From: an uncultured Oscillospiraceae bacterium
Lineage (GTDB): Bacteria; Bacillota; Clostridia; Oscillospirales; Oscillospiraceae
DNA length: 26,080 bases
Direction: 5' to 3'
Assembly (NCBI GenBank): GCA_910578505.1
Contig: CAJTPV010000036.1
Coordinates: 1-26,080, forward strand
Shown here: positions 1 to 7,560 of the stretch, in pieces
Layout: each line of letters begins with the position of its first letter
Position numbering within the stretch: the stretch's first letter is position 1
Made by a program: the position numbers and the translations under genes
Notes under the pieces: model-generated
Databases searched by the model: none
What the model was told of the DNA's origin: nothing
Seen by the model: only the letters and a program-made list of their open reading frames with translations

Positions 1-1
1 T

Positions 2-124
2 CTTTCCGAAAAGTTGCTGTTTTTGCAACAAAACGGCAAGTATCAATCCCCTGAGCAAAAAACGATACCCCTTGAGACCGCTGTGCTCCAGTGGTTTCAA
101 GAGGTATCGCAATATAATTGGTAG
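2..124 (+). CDS. C-terminal fragment of an unrecognised protein (cut by window edge)
   Basis: A frame open from the first bases encodes 40 residues and stops at TAG 122-124. It reads as ordinary protein (LSEKLLFLQQNGKYQ near the start, ending WFQEVSQYNW), but I do not recognise the family. The DNA is AT-richer than the rest of the window (24 G/C in bases 1-60), so it may belong to a different replicon history, such as the end of a mobile element. The same bases form the long hairpin at 63-109, so this could also be non-coding DNA that happens to be open. Without the upstream sequence the reading frame is only a suggestion. Confidence 0.4.
   Translation, partial: LSEKLLFLQQNGKYQSPEQKTIPLETAVLQWFQEVSQYNW
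63..109. repeat. Long inverted repeat, 21-bp stem with 5-nt loop
   Basis: Arms 63-83 and 89-109 pair over 21 positions with 18 Watson-Crick pairs, two G-T wobbles (76/96, 80/92) and one mismatch (70/102); the loop is TGCTC at 84-88. The ends are CGATACC and GGTATCG. No T-run follows on the plus strand, so it does not look like an ordinary intrinsic terminator. It lies inside the putative reading frame ending at 124, in AT-rich DNA. Confidence 0.7.
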
Positions 125-307
125 CCATTTGGGAGAAAGTGGTGGAAACAGATCGGGTTATGTCAACTGAATAGCTTATGCAGCCACTATTATCAGGCAG
201 CAGCCCGTCAAACAGCGTGGTAGCGATTTGGTCGCCTGTTCATAAAAATTTAAGTTCCCGGTAAAATACTTTGCCCCAATTCAAATAGATATGTCACGTT
301 CATAATT
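125..307. other. AT-rich stretch without a recognisable gene
   Basis: No reading frame longer than about 30 codons with a ribosome binding site is present on either strand. Base composition is low in GC (19 G/C in 241-300) compared with about 60% in tex next to it. I see no promoter I would defend. It is either a degraded mobile-element flank or an old intergenic region. Confidence 0.5.
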
Positions 308-331
308 AAAAAGTCAAAATTGCAAATTTTG
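308..331 (-). terminator. Putative AT-rich terminator of the tex operon
   Basis: On the minus strand, about 30 bases past the tex stop, CAAAATT and AATTTTG arms (315-321 and 325-331) form a 7-bp hairpin with a 3-nt loop. A run of five T follows (A308-A312 on the plus strand). The stem is weak for such a GC-rich genome, so confidence is moderate. Confidence 0.5.
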
Positions 332-359
332 TCACAAACAGGGCGACATAACAACAATA

Positions 360-2513
360 TCACTTGGCCTGCTTCATCGACAGGGCGATTCGCTTCTTCT
401 TTTCATCCACCTCCAACACAACCACCTTGACCACATCCCCCACAGAGACAGCCTCGGAGGGATGCTTGAGAAATTTGCTGGAAATTTGAGAAATATGCAC
501 CAGCCCGTCCTGGTGAACCCCAATGTCCACAAAAACGCCAAAGTCGATCACATTGCGTACGGTCCCCGTCAGCGTCATTCCCGGCTGCAGGTCCTTTAAT
601 TCCAAGATATCCGTACGCAGAATGGGCGGCGGCAGCTCGTCCCGCGGGTCGCGCCCCGGCTTTTGCAGCTCCTTGGCCACGTCCAACAGCGTCGGTACGC
701 CCACGCCGCAGGCCACCGCCAGCTTTTCCGCGCCGGCAGACCGAATCTGCCCATCCAGTCCGCCGAGATTTCGCCCGGCCACGTCCTCCATTGTGTGGCC
801 GGTCAGCTCCAGCAGCTTCTGCGCCGCCTGGTAGCTCTCCGGATGGACAGCCGTATTGTCCAGCACGCTCTTGCTCTCCGGCACCCGCAGGAACCCGGCG
901 CACTGCTCAAAGGCCTTGGGGCCCAGCTTGGGGACCTTCAAAATCTGCTTGCGGGAGGTGAACATGCCGTTTTCCTCCCGGTATTTGACCACATTTTTGG
1001 CGGTGGCGGCATTCAGCCCCGATACCCGCTGCAGCAGGGAGGGAGACGCGGTGTTGATATCCACGCCCACGGAGTTGACGCAGTCCTCCACCACGCCGCT
1101 GAGCGTCTCGTCCAGCCGCTTCTGGGGCATATCGTGCTGATACTGCCCCACGCCAATGGCCTTTGGGTCGATCTTCACCAGCTCCGCCAGGGGGTCCTGG
1201 AGCCGCCGGGCGATGGAGACCGCGGAGCGCAGATTCACGTCAAACTGCGGGAACTCCTCCGCCGCCAGCTTGGACGCGGAGTACACCGACGCCCCGGCCT
1301 CGTTGACCACCATATAGCTGACGCCGCCTCCCACCTCCCGCAGCAGCTCCACAGTCATCTGCTCTGTCTCCCGGGACGCGGTGCCGTTTCCAATAGCAAT
1401 GTGGGTGACATTGTGCCGCCGGATCAATTTGGCCAGCTCGGCAATGCACGCCTGCTTCTGCCGCTCGCCGTGGGTGGGGTAGACCACCGTGGTGTCCAGC
1501 ACCTTGCCGGTGCCGTCCACCACGGCCACCTTGCAGCCCATGCGGTATCCGGGGTCCAGGCCCATCGTGACATGTCCCTTGACCGGCGGCTGCATCAGCA
1601 GAGGCCGCAGGTTCAAAGCAAAGTTGTGTATAGCCCCCTCGGCGGCCTCCTCTGTCAGGCTGTTCCGGATTTCACGCTCCAGGGAGGGGTACAGGAGGCG
1701 GTCATAGGCGTCCTCCGCCGCAGCCTTCACAAAGTCCATCGCCTTTGAACCAGGCCGCACCACCGCCCGGCGCAGCAGAATCAGGGCCGCGTCCCGGTCT
1801 GTGACCACAGAGACCTTCAAAAACTCTTCCCGCTCCCCCCGGTTGATGGCCAGGGTCTGGTGGCCCTGTATTTTGGACACAGGGCGCTGGAATTCGTAGT
1901 ACAGGCGGTAAACGCTGTCCTCATCCTTAGCGGCGGAGGTCTCCAGCACGCTCTGGCGCAGCATCAGCTCCCGCAGCGCCTTGCGGACCGCCGCGTCGTC
2001 GGAGATCTGCTCGGCGATGATATCGCTGGCGCCCTGCAGAGCGTCCTCCGCCGTCTCCACGCCCTTTTCCGAATCGATATAGGCCGCCGCGGCCTCCAGG
2101 GGCTCTGGGCAGTCCCTGCCCTGGGCGAAGAGCACCGCGGCCAGGGGCTCCAGGCCCTTCTCACGGGCCACGGTGGCCCGTGTGCGGCGCTTGGGCTTGT
2201 AGGGGCGGTACAGGTCCTCCACCTCCGCCAGCGTAACGGCGGCGTCAATGGCGGCGGACAGCTCCTCCGTCAGCTTCCCCTGGCTCTCGACAGCGCTCTT
2301 GACCTCCTCCCGCCGCTTTTCCAGATTCCGCAGATATTGCAGGCGGTCCTCCAGCGTGCGCAGAACGGTGTCGTCCATGGAGCCGTGGAGCTCCTTCCGG
2401 TAGCGGGCGATAAAGGGGATGGTGTTGCCCTCGTCCAGCAGGTCGATGACATTCTGAACATGAACTTCTGTCTGGCCCAGCTCGCGGGCCAGGATTTGGG
2501 TAATGGTTTCCAT
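360..2513 (-). CDS. tex: Tex-family RNA-binding transcription accessory protein
   Basis: 717 residues, close to the usual 720-780 of Tex. The order is typical: an N-terminal helical region (residues 1-300, with DLYRPYKPKRRTRA near 100), a YqgF/RNase H-like domain starting at GLDPGYRMGCKVAVV (about 320-335), a helix-hairpin-helix stretch (SVGVDINTASPSLLQRVSG and PKLGPKAFEQCAGFLRVPES, about 485-550), and a C-terminal S1 domain (about 645-714: GTVRNVIDFGVFVDIG, DGLVHISQIS). Tex binds nucleic acid and associates with the transcription machinery in the cytoplasm; its precise role is poorly defined. The start at 2513 has AAAGGA five bases upstream. It is the last gene of a minus-strand operon whose preceding member is the nicotinamidase relic ending at 2526. 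Confidence 0.96.
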   Translation of the reverse strand: METITQILARELGQTEVHVQNVIDLLDEGNTIPFIARYRKELHGSMDDTVLRTLEDRLQYLRNLEKRREEVKSAVESQGKLTEELSAAIDAAVTLAEVEDLYRPYKPKRRTRATVAREKGLEPLAAVLFAQGRDCPEPLEAAAAYIDSEKGVETAEDALQGASDIIAEQISDDAAVRKALRELMLRQSVLETSAAKDEDSVYRLYYEFQRPVSKIQGHQTLAINRGEREEFLKVSVVTDRDAALILLRRAVVRPGSKAMDFVKAAAEDAYDRLLYPSLEREIRNSLTEEAAEGAIHNFALNLRPLLMQPPVKGHVTMGLDPGYRMGCKVAVVDGTGKVLDTTVVYPTHGERQKQACIAELAKLIRRHNVTHIAIGNGTASRETEQMTVELLREVGGGVSYMVVNEAGASVYSASKLAAEEFPQFDVNLRSAVSIARRLQDPLAELVKIDPKAIGVGQYQHDMPQKRLDETLSGVVEDCVNSVGVDINTASPSLLQRVSGLNAATAKNVVKYREENGMFTSRKQILKVPKLGPKAFEQCAGFLRVPESKSVLDNTAVHPESYQAAQKLLELTGHTMEDVAGRNLGGLDGQIRSAGAEKLAVACGVGVPTLLDVAKELQKPGRDPRDELPPPILRTDILELKDLQPGMTLTGTVRNVIDFGVFVDIGVHQDGLVHISQISSKFLKHPSEAVSVGDVVKVVVLEVDEKKKRIALSMKQAK

Positions 2514-2525
2514 AGGAGTCCTTTC

Positions 2526-2705
2526 TTATTCGTTGTATATGGCAATCTGGCACATCTTCATGGCCTTCAGCTGGGTGGCGTAGACAGGCCCCTCCCAGGC
2601 GTGGATTTTTTCCACCACATGGGGCACGATCCGCACCGCTTCCAGCGTCCCCAGGGAACCGTCGATAAAGTCGTTCTGCATATCGACAACAATCAAAACC
2701 TTCAT
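2526..2705 (-). pseudogene. Nicotinamidase/isochorismatase-family remnant with internal deletion
   Basis: A 59-codon frame in the gap between the phosphatase and tex. It begins with the family N-terminus (MKVLIVVDMQNDFIDG, catalytic Asp at residue 9 in the DMQNDF motif) and continues to VYAT near residue 44. It then jumps straight to a segment that resembles the family C-terminus (LKAMKMCQIAIYNE, stop at 2526). Full nicotinamidases have about 170-200 residues, so roughly 120 internal codons, including the catalytic Lys and Cys, are absent while the frame is kept. The start codon and a strong AGGAGG upstream are intact, so a 59-residue peptide may still be made. That the tail is the authentic C-terminus is my judgement from family memory. 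Confidence 0.8.
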
Positions 2706-2717
2706 GTATTCCTCCTG

Positions 2718-3293
2718 CTATCCAATAAAAACCTTTTCCACATGGACATGTTCTGTCCGGGTCAGATATCTGGTCCCTTCAAAATCCAGCTCAATGATAT
2801 ACGGCATCCAGTCTATGATGCGCAGAAAATCGTCACAGCCGAAGCCGGGATCAAAATAGTTCAGCACCGTGCTCAAGGCGGTCCCATGGGTGCCGATGAC
2901 GATGTTTTTGCCGTCTTCAGCCGTCAGAATATCCGTCAGGGCGGCGATGTTCCGCCGCTGTACGCTGCGAAGGGACTCCCCGCCGGGCTCGTGCCAGTCA
3001 AAATCCGCCCAGCGCTTTCGAAACAGCTCCCGGCAGTTGCCGCCGGGGACGGTCTCCCGCTCCCGCAGGCGCTCGTCCGTGCGGATATCCTGGCCGTAAT
3101 ACCGGGCGGCCTCTATGATCGTGTCCAGACTCCGCCGGTAGGGGCTGCAGCAGAACGCGCCGATCTCCTTGTCACTGAAAAAGTCCAGCACCACCCGCCG
3201 GTCCTCCAGGCCCGCCGCCGTCAGGGGCCTGTCCCGGTCCGTTCCGACGCGGTAGTCCGTCTGGGCATGGCGCACAAAATACACCCGTGTCAT
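2718..3293 (-). CDS. Histidine phosphatase family protein (phosphoglycerate-mutase-like)
   Basis: 191 residues. The N-terminal VRHAQTD motif (Arg8-His9) is the phospho-acceptor signature of the histidine phosphatase superfamily. Further Arg/Glu positions lie in the middle (SPYRRSLDTI, RERETVPGG), and the second catalytic His is in VIGTHGTAL near residue 135. Single-domain members of this size are cytoplasmic phosphatases of varied substrates (phosphoglycerate, cobalamin or nucleotide precursors), and the substrate here cannot be deduced. Its ATG overlaps the TGA of the DUF1846 gene by four bases, indicating translational coupling. The nicotinamidase relic follows after 12 bases. Confidence 0.88.
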   Translation of the reverse strand: MTRVYFVRHAQTDYRVGTDRDRPLTAAGLEDRRVVLDFFSDKEIGAFCCSPYRRSLDTIIEAARYYGQDIRTDERLRERETVPGGNCRELFRKRWADFDWHEPGGESLRSVQRRNIAALTDILTAEDGKNIVIGTHGTALSTVLNYFDPGFGCDDFLRIIDWMPYIIELDFEGTRYLTRTEHVHVEKVFIG

Positions 3294-4774
3294 CGGTAGT
3301 ACAGCCTCCTCCGCTCATACTTGGCCTCGCAGCTGACGTGCATCCCCAACCGCCGGTACAGCTTTTCGTCCACCGCGCTGAGCACGACGGTGAAGTGCGC
3401 GCCGCACCCCTTCAGCTTCTCCAGCTGCCGCTGGGCCAGGCCGGCGATGGGATTGGTCAGCGCGCTCACGCACAGGGCGATCAGCACCTCGTCGCTGTGG
3501 AGCCGGGGGTTCTTGTTGCCCAGATTCCCGGTTTTCAGGCGGCAGATGGGCTCCAACACCTGGTTGGAAATCAGATCCAGATCCTGGTCGATACCGCCCA
3601 GGGCCTTCAGCGCGTTGAGCAGCAGCGCGGCGGACGCCCCCAGCAGCTCGCTGGTCTTGCCGGTAATGACCCTGCCGTCCGGCAGGACCAGCGCCCCCGC
3701 CGGCGCGCCGGTGGCCGCCTCCTTCATCAGCGCCGCGGACACGGCGGGGAAAATGGCCGGCGTCACTCCGGCCTGCTTCATCAGCAGCTCCAGCTTGTAC
3801 ACGATCTCCTCGTCCACCGTACCCCGCAGCCGGCCCGTCAGGGCGGCGTAGTACCGGCGCAGAATCTCCATGTGGGACGCCTCCCGGCACACCTCGTCGT
3901 CCACGATGCAGCTGCCCGCCATGTTCACCCCCATATCTGTGGGGGACTTGTAGGGGCACTCCCCCAGAATCGACTCAAAGATGGTGCGCAGGACCGGGAA
4001 GACCTCCACGTCCCGGTTGTAGTTCACCGTGGTGACTCCATACGCCTCCAGATGGAAGGGGTCGATCATGTTGATGTCGTTCAGGTCCGCCGTGGCGGCC
4101 TCGTAGGCCAGATTCACCGGGTGCTTCAGCGGCAGGTTCCAGATGGGGAAGGTCTCGAATTTGGCGTACCCCGCCTGCCGGCCCCGCTTGTGCTCGTGGT
4201 AGAGCTGGCTGAGGCAGGTGGCCATTTTGCCGCTGCCCGGACCGGGGGCCGTCACCACCACCAGGGGGCGGGTGGTCTCAATATAGTCGTTGCGGCCATA
4301 GCCCTGGTCGCTGACGATCAGGTCCACCTTGTGGGGATACCCGGCGATGGGGTAGTGCAGATATGCCTTGACCCCCAGAGCGTTGAGCCGCTTGAGGAAG
4401 GCGTCCGCCGCCGGCTGGCCGCTGTAGCGGGTGATCACCACGCTGCCCACATACAGGTCCATGCCCTGGAAGATGTCGATCAGCCGCAGCACGTCCTCCT
4501 CGTAGGGGATGCCCAGGTCCCCCCGCACCTTGTTCTTCTCAATGTCCCCGGCGCAGATGGTGACCACGATCTCCACATCGTCCCGCAGCTGCTGGAGCAT
4601 GCGGATCTTGCTGTCCGGCTCAAAGCCCGGCAGCACCCGTGAGGCGTGGAAGTCGTCAAAGAGCTTGCCGCCGAACTCCAGGTACAGCTTGCCGCCGAAC
4701 TGGCCGATGCGCTCCCGGATGTGGGCGGACTGGGTCTCGATATATTTGTGGTTGTCAAATCCGATTTTAGCCAT
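3290..4774 (-). CDS. UPF0371 / DUF1846 family protein
   Basis: 494 residues from ATG 4774, the normal length of the family. I chose this start over an upstream in-frame codon at 4843 because MAKIGFDNHKYIETQ is the conserved N-terminus and GGGAAGGGAGAGAGT lies just before it. A glycine-rich APGPGSGKMATCLSQL segment (about residues 173-188) looks like a nucleotide or phosphate loop, and NPRLHSDEVLIALC is in the conserved C-terminal part. The family is widespread in Firmicutes and Actinobacteria; I know no established reaction for it. The gene sits 29 bases behind the UDG gene and overlaps the histidine phosphatase by 4 bases, so all three are probably co-expressed. Confidence 0.9.
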   Translation of the reverse strand: MAKIGFDNHKYIETQSAHIRERIGQFGGKLYLEFGGKLFDDFHASRVLPGFEPDSKIRMLQQLRDDVEIVVTICAGDIEKNKVRGDLGIPYEEDVLRLIDIFQGMDLYVGSVVITRYSGQPAADAFLKRLNALGVKAYLHYPIAGYPHKVDLIVSDQGYGRNDYIETTRPLVVVTAPGPGSGKMATCLSQLYHEHKRGRQAGYAKFETFPIWNLPLKHPVNLAYEAATADLNDINMIDPFHLEAYGVTTVNYNRDVEVFPVLRTIFESILGECPYKSPTDMGVNMAGSCIVDDEVCREASHMEILRRYYAALTGRLRGTVDEEIVYKLELLMKQAGVTPAIFPAVSAALMKEAATGAPAGALVLPDGRVITGKTSELLGASAALLLNALKALGGIDQDLDLISNQVLEPICRLKTGNLGNKNPRLHSDEVLIALCVSALTNPIAGLAQRQLEKLKGCGAHFTVVLSAVDEKLYRRLGMHVSCEAKYERRRLYYR

Positions 4775-4803
4775 ACTCTCTCCCTTCCCAGCTGGCGCCG
4801 CGC

Positions 4804-5394
4804 CTAACTGCGGCCCGGAACAGCCAGCGCCGTGTGCTCGCAAATCCTCTGAATCTCCCGCTGCAGCTCCTTCAGGTCGTCGAAGGTCTCCGGGCGCTTC
4901 CGGGGGTCCCGGAGCAGGGCAGAGGGGTGGTACAGGGCCATCACGCGCATCCCGTCCACATCATACCAGCGGCCGTGGTCCTTTGTAATGCGAAATTTGG
5001 CGTCAATGAACCGCATGGCCGCGATCCGCCCCAGACACACAAAGATCTTCGGCTGCACCAGGGCCACCTGCCGGTGCAGATAGCCGATGCAGGCGTCCTG
5101 CTCCACGTTCAGCGGGTCCCGGTTCTCCGGGGGACGGCACTTGACGATATTGGCAATATACACCTTGGTCCGGTCCAGGCCGATCATGGCCAGCATGTCG
5201 TCCAGGAATTTTCCCGCCCGGCCCACAAAGGGGATCCCCTGCTCGTCCTCGCTGGCCCCAGGCCCCTCGCCCGCCAGCATGATCTCCGCCTGCCGGTTCC
5301 CCGTGCCAAAGACGACGCTGCGCCTGGTCTGGCACAGCGAGCATTCCCGGCAGTGATCGCACTCGTATTGCAGTGCTTCCCATGTGTCCTTCAT
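4804..5394 (-). CDS. Family 4 (Fe-S) uracil-DNA glycosylase
   Basis: 196 residues from ATG 5394, preceded by GAGGTG at 7 bases; a GTG one codon earlier is possible. GEGPGASEDEQGIPFVGRAG (about residues 42-61) is the signature of type 4/5 UDGs, where the glycosylase attacks the base. ALYHPSALLR near 155 carries the C-terminal catalytic loop His. Cys15 and Cys18 (CRECSLC), the Cys in VKCRPPENRDP and the Cys in EQDACIGY match the four ligands of the family's [4Fe-4S] cluster. The enzyme removes uracil from DNA to start base excision repair. It is the first gene of the operon running left to tex. Confidence 0.95.
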   Translation of the reverse strand: MKDTWEALQYECDHCRECSLCQTRRSVVFGTGNRQAEIMLAGEGPGASEDEQGIPFVGRAGKFLDDMLAMIGLDRTKVYIANIVKCRPPENRDPLNVEQDACIGYLHRQVALVQPKIFVCLGRIAAMRFIDAKFRITKDHGRWYDVDGMRVMALYHPSALLRDPRKRPETFDDLKELQREIQRICEHTALAVPGRS

Positions 5395-5410
5395 CACGCA
5401 TCACCTCTTG

Positions 5411-5416
5411 TATAAT
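5411..5416 (+). promoter_or_regulatory. -10-like TATAAT in the divergent intergenic region
   Basis: TGTATAATCT lies between the UDG operon and the CmpB-like gene, about 50 bases before the latter. I see no good -35 at the right distance on the plus strand. On the minus strand the same bases read TTATAC, so this AT island may serve the UDG operon as well. The assignment rests on the -10 alone. Confidence 0.35.
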
Positions 5417-5466
5417 CTCTCCGGGGACGGGGATGCTACCTGTATCGATGAAAAAGGAGCGAACCC

Positions 5467-6027
5467 ATGTCCCGATGGTTTTTGTATTTTCTGTTCTACA
5501 GTCTGGGGGGCTATGTGCTGGAAAAGCTCTTCGCCCGTGCCGTCCATTCGGAAAAGCAGGTGCGCAAATGCTTCCTGCTCCTGCCCCTGTGCCCGGTCTA
5601 CGGCCTGGCGATGACCGCGCTGCTGGCCCTGTCGCCGCCGGAGCTGGGCTTTGGGGGCCTTGTTTTGCTGGGCGCGGCGGTCTGCACCGCCGTGGAGTAC
5701 GCGGTCCATCTCTTCTATGACCGGGTGTTCCACGTCCGGTTCTGGGACTACCGGTGTCTGCGCTGGCACATCCGGGGACGGGTCTGTCCCCAGTTCTCCA
5801 TCATCTGGGGACTGCTGTCCGCCGCGGCTGTCCGCCAGATACAGCCCGCCGTTGTAACAGCCGCCGCCAGAGTCCCGCCCTGGGCGGTGTTTCTGCTGTG
5901 GATGGCGCTGGCGGCGGACTGCGTGCTGACCGCCGCGCTGCTGCTGCGCCGCCGGGACACCGAGCTGCTGGCGATTCCGGCGGCGGCAGCTCAGATGCGC
6001 GCGGAGAGCCAGTCCAGCACGTCCTGA
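5467..6027 (+). CDS. Putative ABC transporter permease, CmpB/type IV family (PF06541-like)
   Basis: 186 residues from ATG 5467, with AAGGAG seven bases upstream. About five hydrophobic spans are visible: residues 3-18, 36-56, 58-80, 110-128 and 138-157. Family landmarks are the N-terminal YSLGGYVLEKLF, LCPVYGLAMTALLAL, EYAVHLFYDRVFHVRFWDY with conserved aromatic residues, and QFSIIWGLLS. It is an integral membrane protein. The family was named for ABC transport but no partner ATPase is next to it, so its function is open. Its 3' end overlaps the end of the convergent hydrolase gene by 37 bases. Confidence 0.83.
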   Translation: MSRWFLYFLFYSLGGYVLEKLFARAVHSEKQVRKCFLLLPLCPVYGLAMTALLALSPPELGFGGLVLLGAAVCTAVEYAVHLFYDRVFHVRFWDYRCLRWHIRGRVCPQFSIIWGLLSAAAVRQIQPAVVTAAARVPPWAVFLLWMALAADCVLTAALLLRRRDTELLAIPAAAAQMRAESQSSTS

Positions 6028-6923
6028 TAGACGTACTGCCGGGTGGCCTCGTTGAGAATTTCATGGCGCAGGCCGTGGTACAGCTTCATGCGCACGTCCC
6101 GAAGTCCGGCCTTCCGGAAGCAGTCATAGGCCTTCTGCACGCCCTTGCCCATGTCCCCCACCGGGTCCTGGTCGCCGGCGATGAAAAACACCGGCAGATC
6201 CTTGTCCATTTTGTCCATGTTGGACTGCCGGGTGATATAGGTCAGGCCCTCCAGCATGTCCCGGAACAGGCCCAATGTCACGTCGCCGCCGCAGAGGGGG
6301 TCGGCGATATAGGCGTCCACATTCTCCGTGCTGAGGGACACCCAGTCGTGTTTGGTCCGGGTGGGGGCGAAGTGCCGGTTATACGCGCCGAAGGCGATGT
6401 CGTCCACCCGGACGCTGAAGGCGTTTTTCCCCAGCCGGCGGCTCTCCTTATCCGTCAGCAGCTTCCCGCCGGCGATAATGGCCTTGGAGGGGTGGCCGGT
6501 GCCGCAGAGGACGCAGCCGTCCACCGCGCCGGGGTAGCGGATGAGGTGGGTCCGGGACAGGAAGGAGCCCATGGAGTGGCCGAAGAGGAAGTAGGGCTTG
6601 TCGGGAAAGACCCTGGCGGTCCGGCTGCGCAGCTCCTCCATGTCGTCCACCACGTGCCACCACCCGTCCTCTTCGCCCAGGTAGACCATCGGCGCGCCCT
6701 CCATGCGGGACAGGCCGTGGCCCAGGTGGTCGTTGGCAGTGACCACAAAGCCGTGCCTGCATAAAAACCGGGCAAAGGGTTCGTAGCGCCTGCCGTACTC
6801 CGCCACGCCGTGGGCGATCTGGACCACGCCCGCGATCTCCCGGCCCGCGGGGGTCCACTGATTGACGTGGATCAGCGTTCTGCCGTCGCTGGACGGGAAA
6901 AAATATTCGGATACAATCGACAT
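5991..6923 (-). CDS. Alpha/beta hydrolase, monoacylglycerol-lipase-like (Hydrolase_4)
   Basis: 310 residues. The start at ATG 6923 is chosen because GGAGG lies nine bases upstream and MSIVSEYFFPSSDGRTLIHV is a typical N-terminus; the open frame continues upstream only through promoter and terminator sequence. The nucleophile elbow GHSMG places Ser117. Asp253 (GDQDPVG) and His287 (GLRHEILNE) complete the triad. An oxyanion-side HGVAEY and NDHLGHGLS motif are typical of lysophospholipase/monoglyceride lipase-like serine hydrolases. There is no signal peptide, so it is probably cytoplasmic. It is a single-gene unit with its own extended -10 promoter and convergent with the CmpB-like gene. Confidence 0.92.
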   Translation of the reverse strand: MSIVSEYFFPSSDGRTLIHVNQWTPAGREIAGVVQIAHGVAEYGRRYEPFARFLCRHGFVVTANDHLGHGLSRMEGAPMVYLGEEDGWWHVVDDMEELRSRTARVFPDKPYFLFGHSMGSFLSRTHLIRYPGAVDGCVLCGTGHPSKAIIAGGKLLTDKESRRLGKNAFSVRVDDIAFGAYNRHFAPTRTKHDWVSLSTENVDAYIADPLCGGDVTLGLFRDMLEGLTYITRQSNMDKMDKDLPVFFIAGDQDPVGDMGKGVQKAYDCFRKAGLRDVRMKLYHGLRHEILNEATRQYVYQDVLDWLSARI

Positions 6924-6965
6924 ATGCTTCAGCCTCCGCTCTCTCCTATTTGCAGTTGATACCGT

Positions 6966-6974
6966 ATTGTACCA
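6966..6974 (-). promoter_or_regulatory. Extended -10 promoter of the hydrolase gene
   Basis: The minus strand reads TGGTACAAT, a TGn extension plus a near-consensus -10, about 43 bases before the ATG. No convincing -35 is seen 17 bases upstream, as is usual for extended -10 promoters. The 9-mer GTGGTACAA recurs in the asp23 promoter at 20183-20191. Confidence 0.55.
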
Positions 6975-7028
6975 CAGAAGCGGGGAAATGCATAGAGAAA
7001 AAATAGAAAAAATTGCCGCCGCTACAGC

Positions 7029-7069
7029 AAAAGGCCCCCGTGAGGGAATCGCTCCCTCCGGGGACCTTT
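7029..7069 (-). terminator. Intrinsic terminator after the polyferredoxin gene
   Basis: On the minus strand, ten bases past the polyferredoxin stop, AAAGGTCCCCG pairs with CGGGGGCCTTT around an inner AGGGA/TCCCT stem, and TTTT follows. It ends the long minus-strand block that begins at 14981. Confidence 0.8.
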
Positions 7070-7078
7070 CCTGATCTG

Positions 7079-7558
7079 TCAAGTTGTAAAAATCCCCCGC
7101 AGGTCGCAGATGGCGTGCCGGGGGCACTTCACCGCGCACATGCCGCAGCTGAGACAGAGGGACTCGTCAATCACCGCGCAGTTCTCCCGCACCCGGACAG
7201 CCCCCGACGTACAGAGCTTTTCGCACATCCCGCAGCCAACGCAGCTGACCGGGCACTGCTTCCGGGCCGCAGCGCCTTTATCCCGGTTGGAGCACTTGAC
7301 CACAATAGCGTTGGCGCAGTCGTGCAGCCGGATGATCTGCTGAGGGCAGGCCCGGACGCAGGCCCCGCAGGCAACGCATTTCTCCTCCGACACCTGGGCC
7401 ACGCCGTCCCTGTTGATGGCAATGGCGTCAAACTTACACGCGGACACGCAGCTCCCGCAGCCGGTGCAGCCATACGTACAGCCGTTTTCGCCCGCCCGGC
7501 AGCTGCCGTTACAGGCCACCAATGCCGCCCGATAGGGAAATTTCTTCTTCACCGCCAT
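7079..7558 (-). CDS. 4Fe-4S polyferredoxin, likely electron partner of the molybdenum hydroxylase
   Basis: 159 residues with four cysteine clusters resembling RnfB-type ferredoxin domains. They are CTYGCTGCGSCVSAC (residues 27-41), CVACGACVRACPQ (61-73), CPVSCVGCGMCEKLC (101-115) and CLSCGMCAVKCP (about 134-145), with extra Cys at CNGSC near 16-20. This gives capacity for at least four iron-sulphur clusters. There is no signal peptide or membrane segment, so it should be a soluble cytoplasmic electron carrier. Its ATG lies two bases after the stop codon of the xanthine-dehydrogenase-like gene, so they are surely co-transcribed. That enzyme lacks an FAD domain, and electron transfer to this protein is my inference from the layout. 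Confidence 0.92.
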   Translation of the reverse strand: MAVKKKFPYRAALVACNGSCRAGENGCTYGCTGCGSCVSACKFDAIAINRDGVAQVSEEKCVACGACVRACPQQIIRLHDCANAIVVKCSNRDKGAAARKQCPVSCVGCGMCEKLCTSGAVRVRENCAVIDESLCLSCGMCAVKCPRHAICDLRGIFTT

Positions 7559-7560
7559 GC

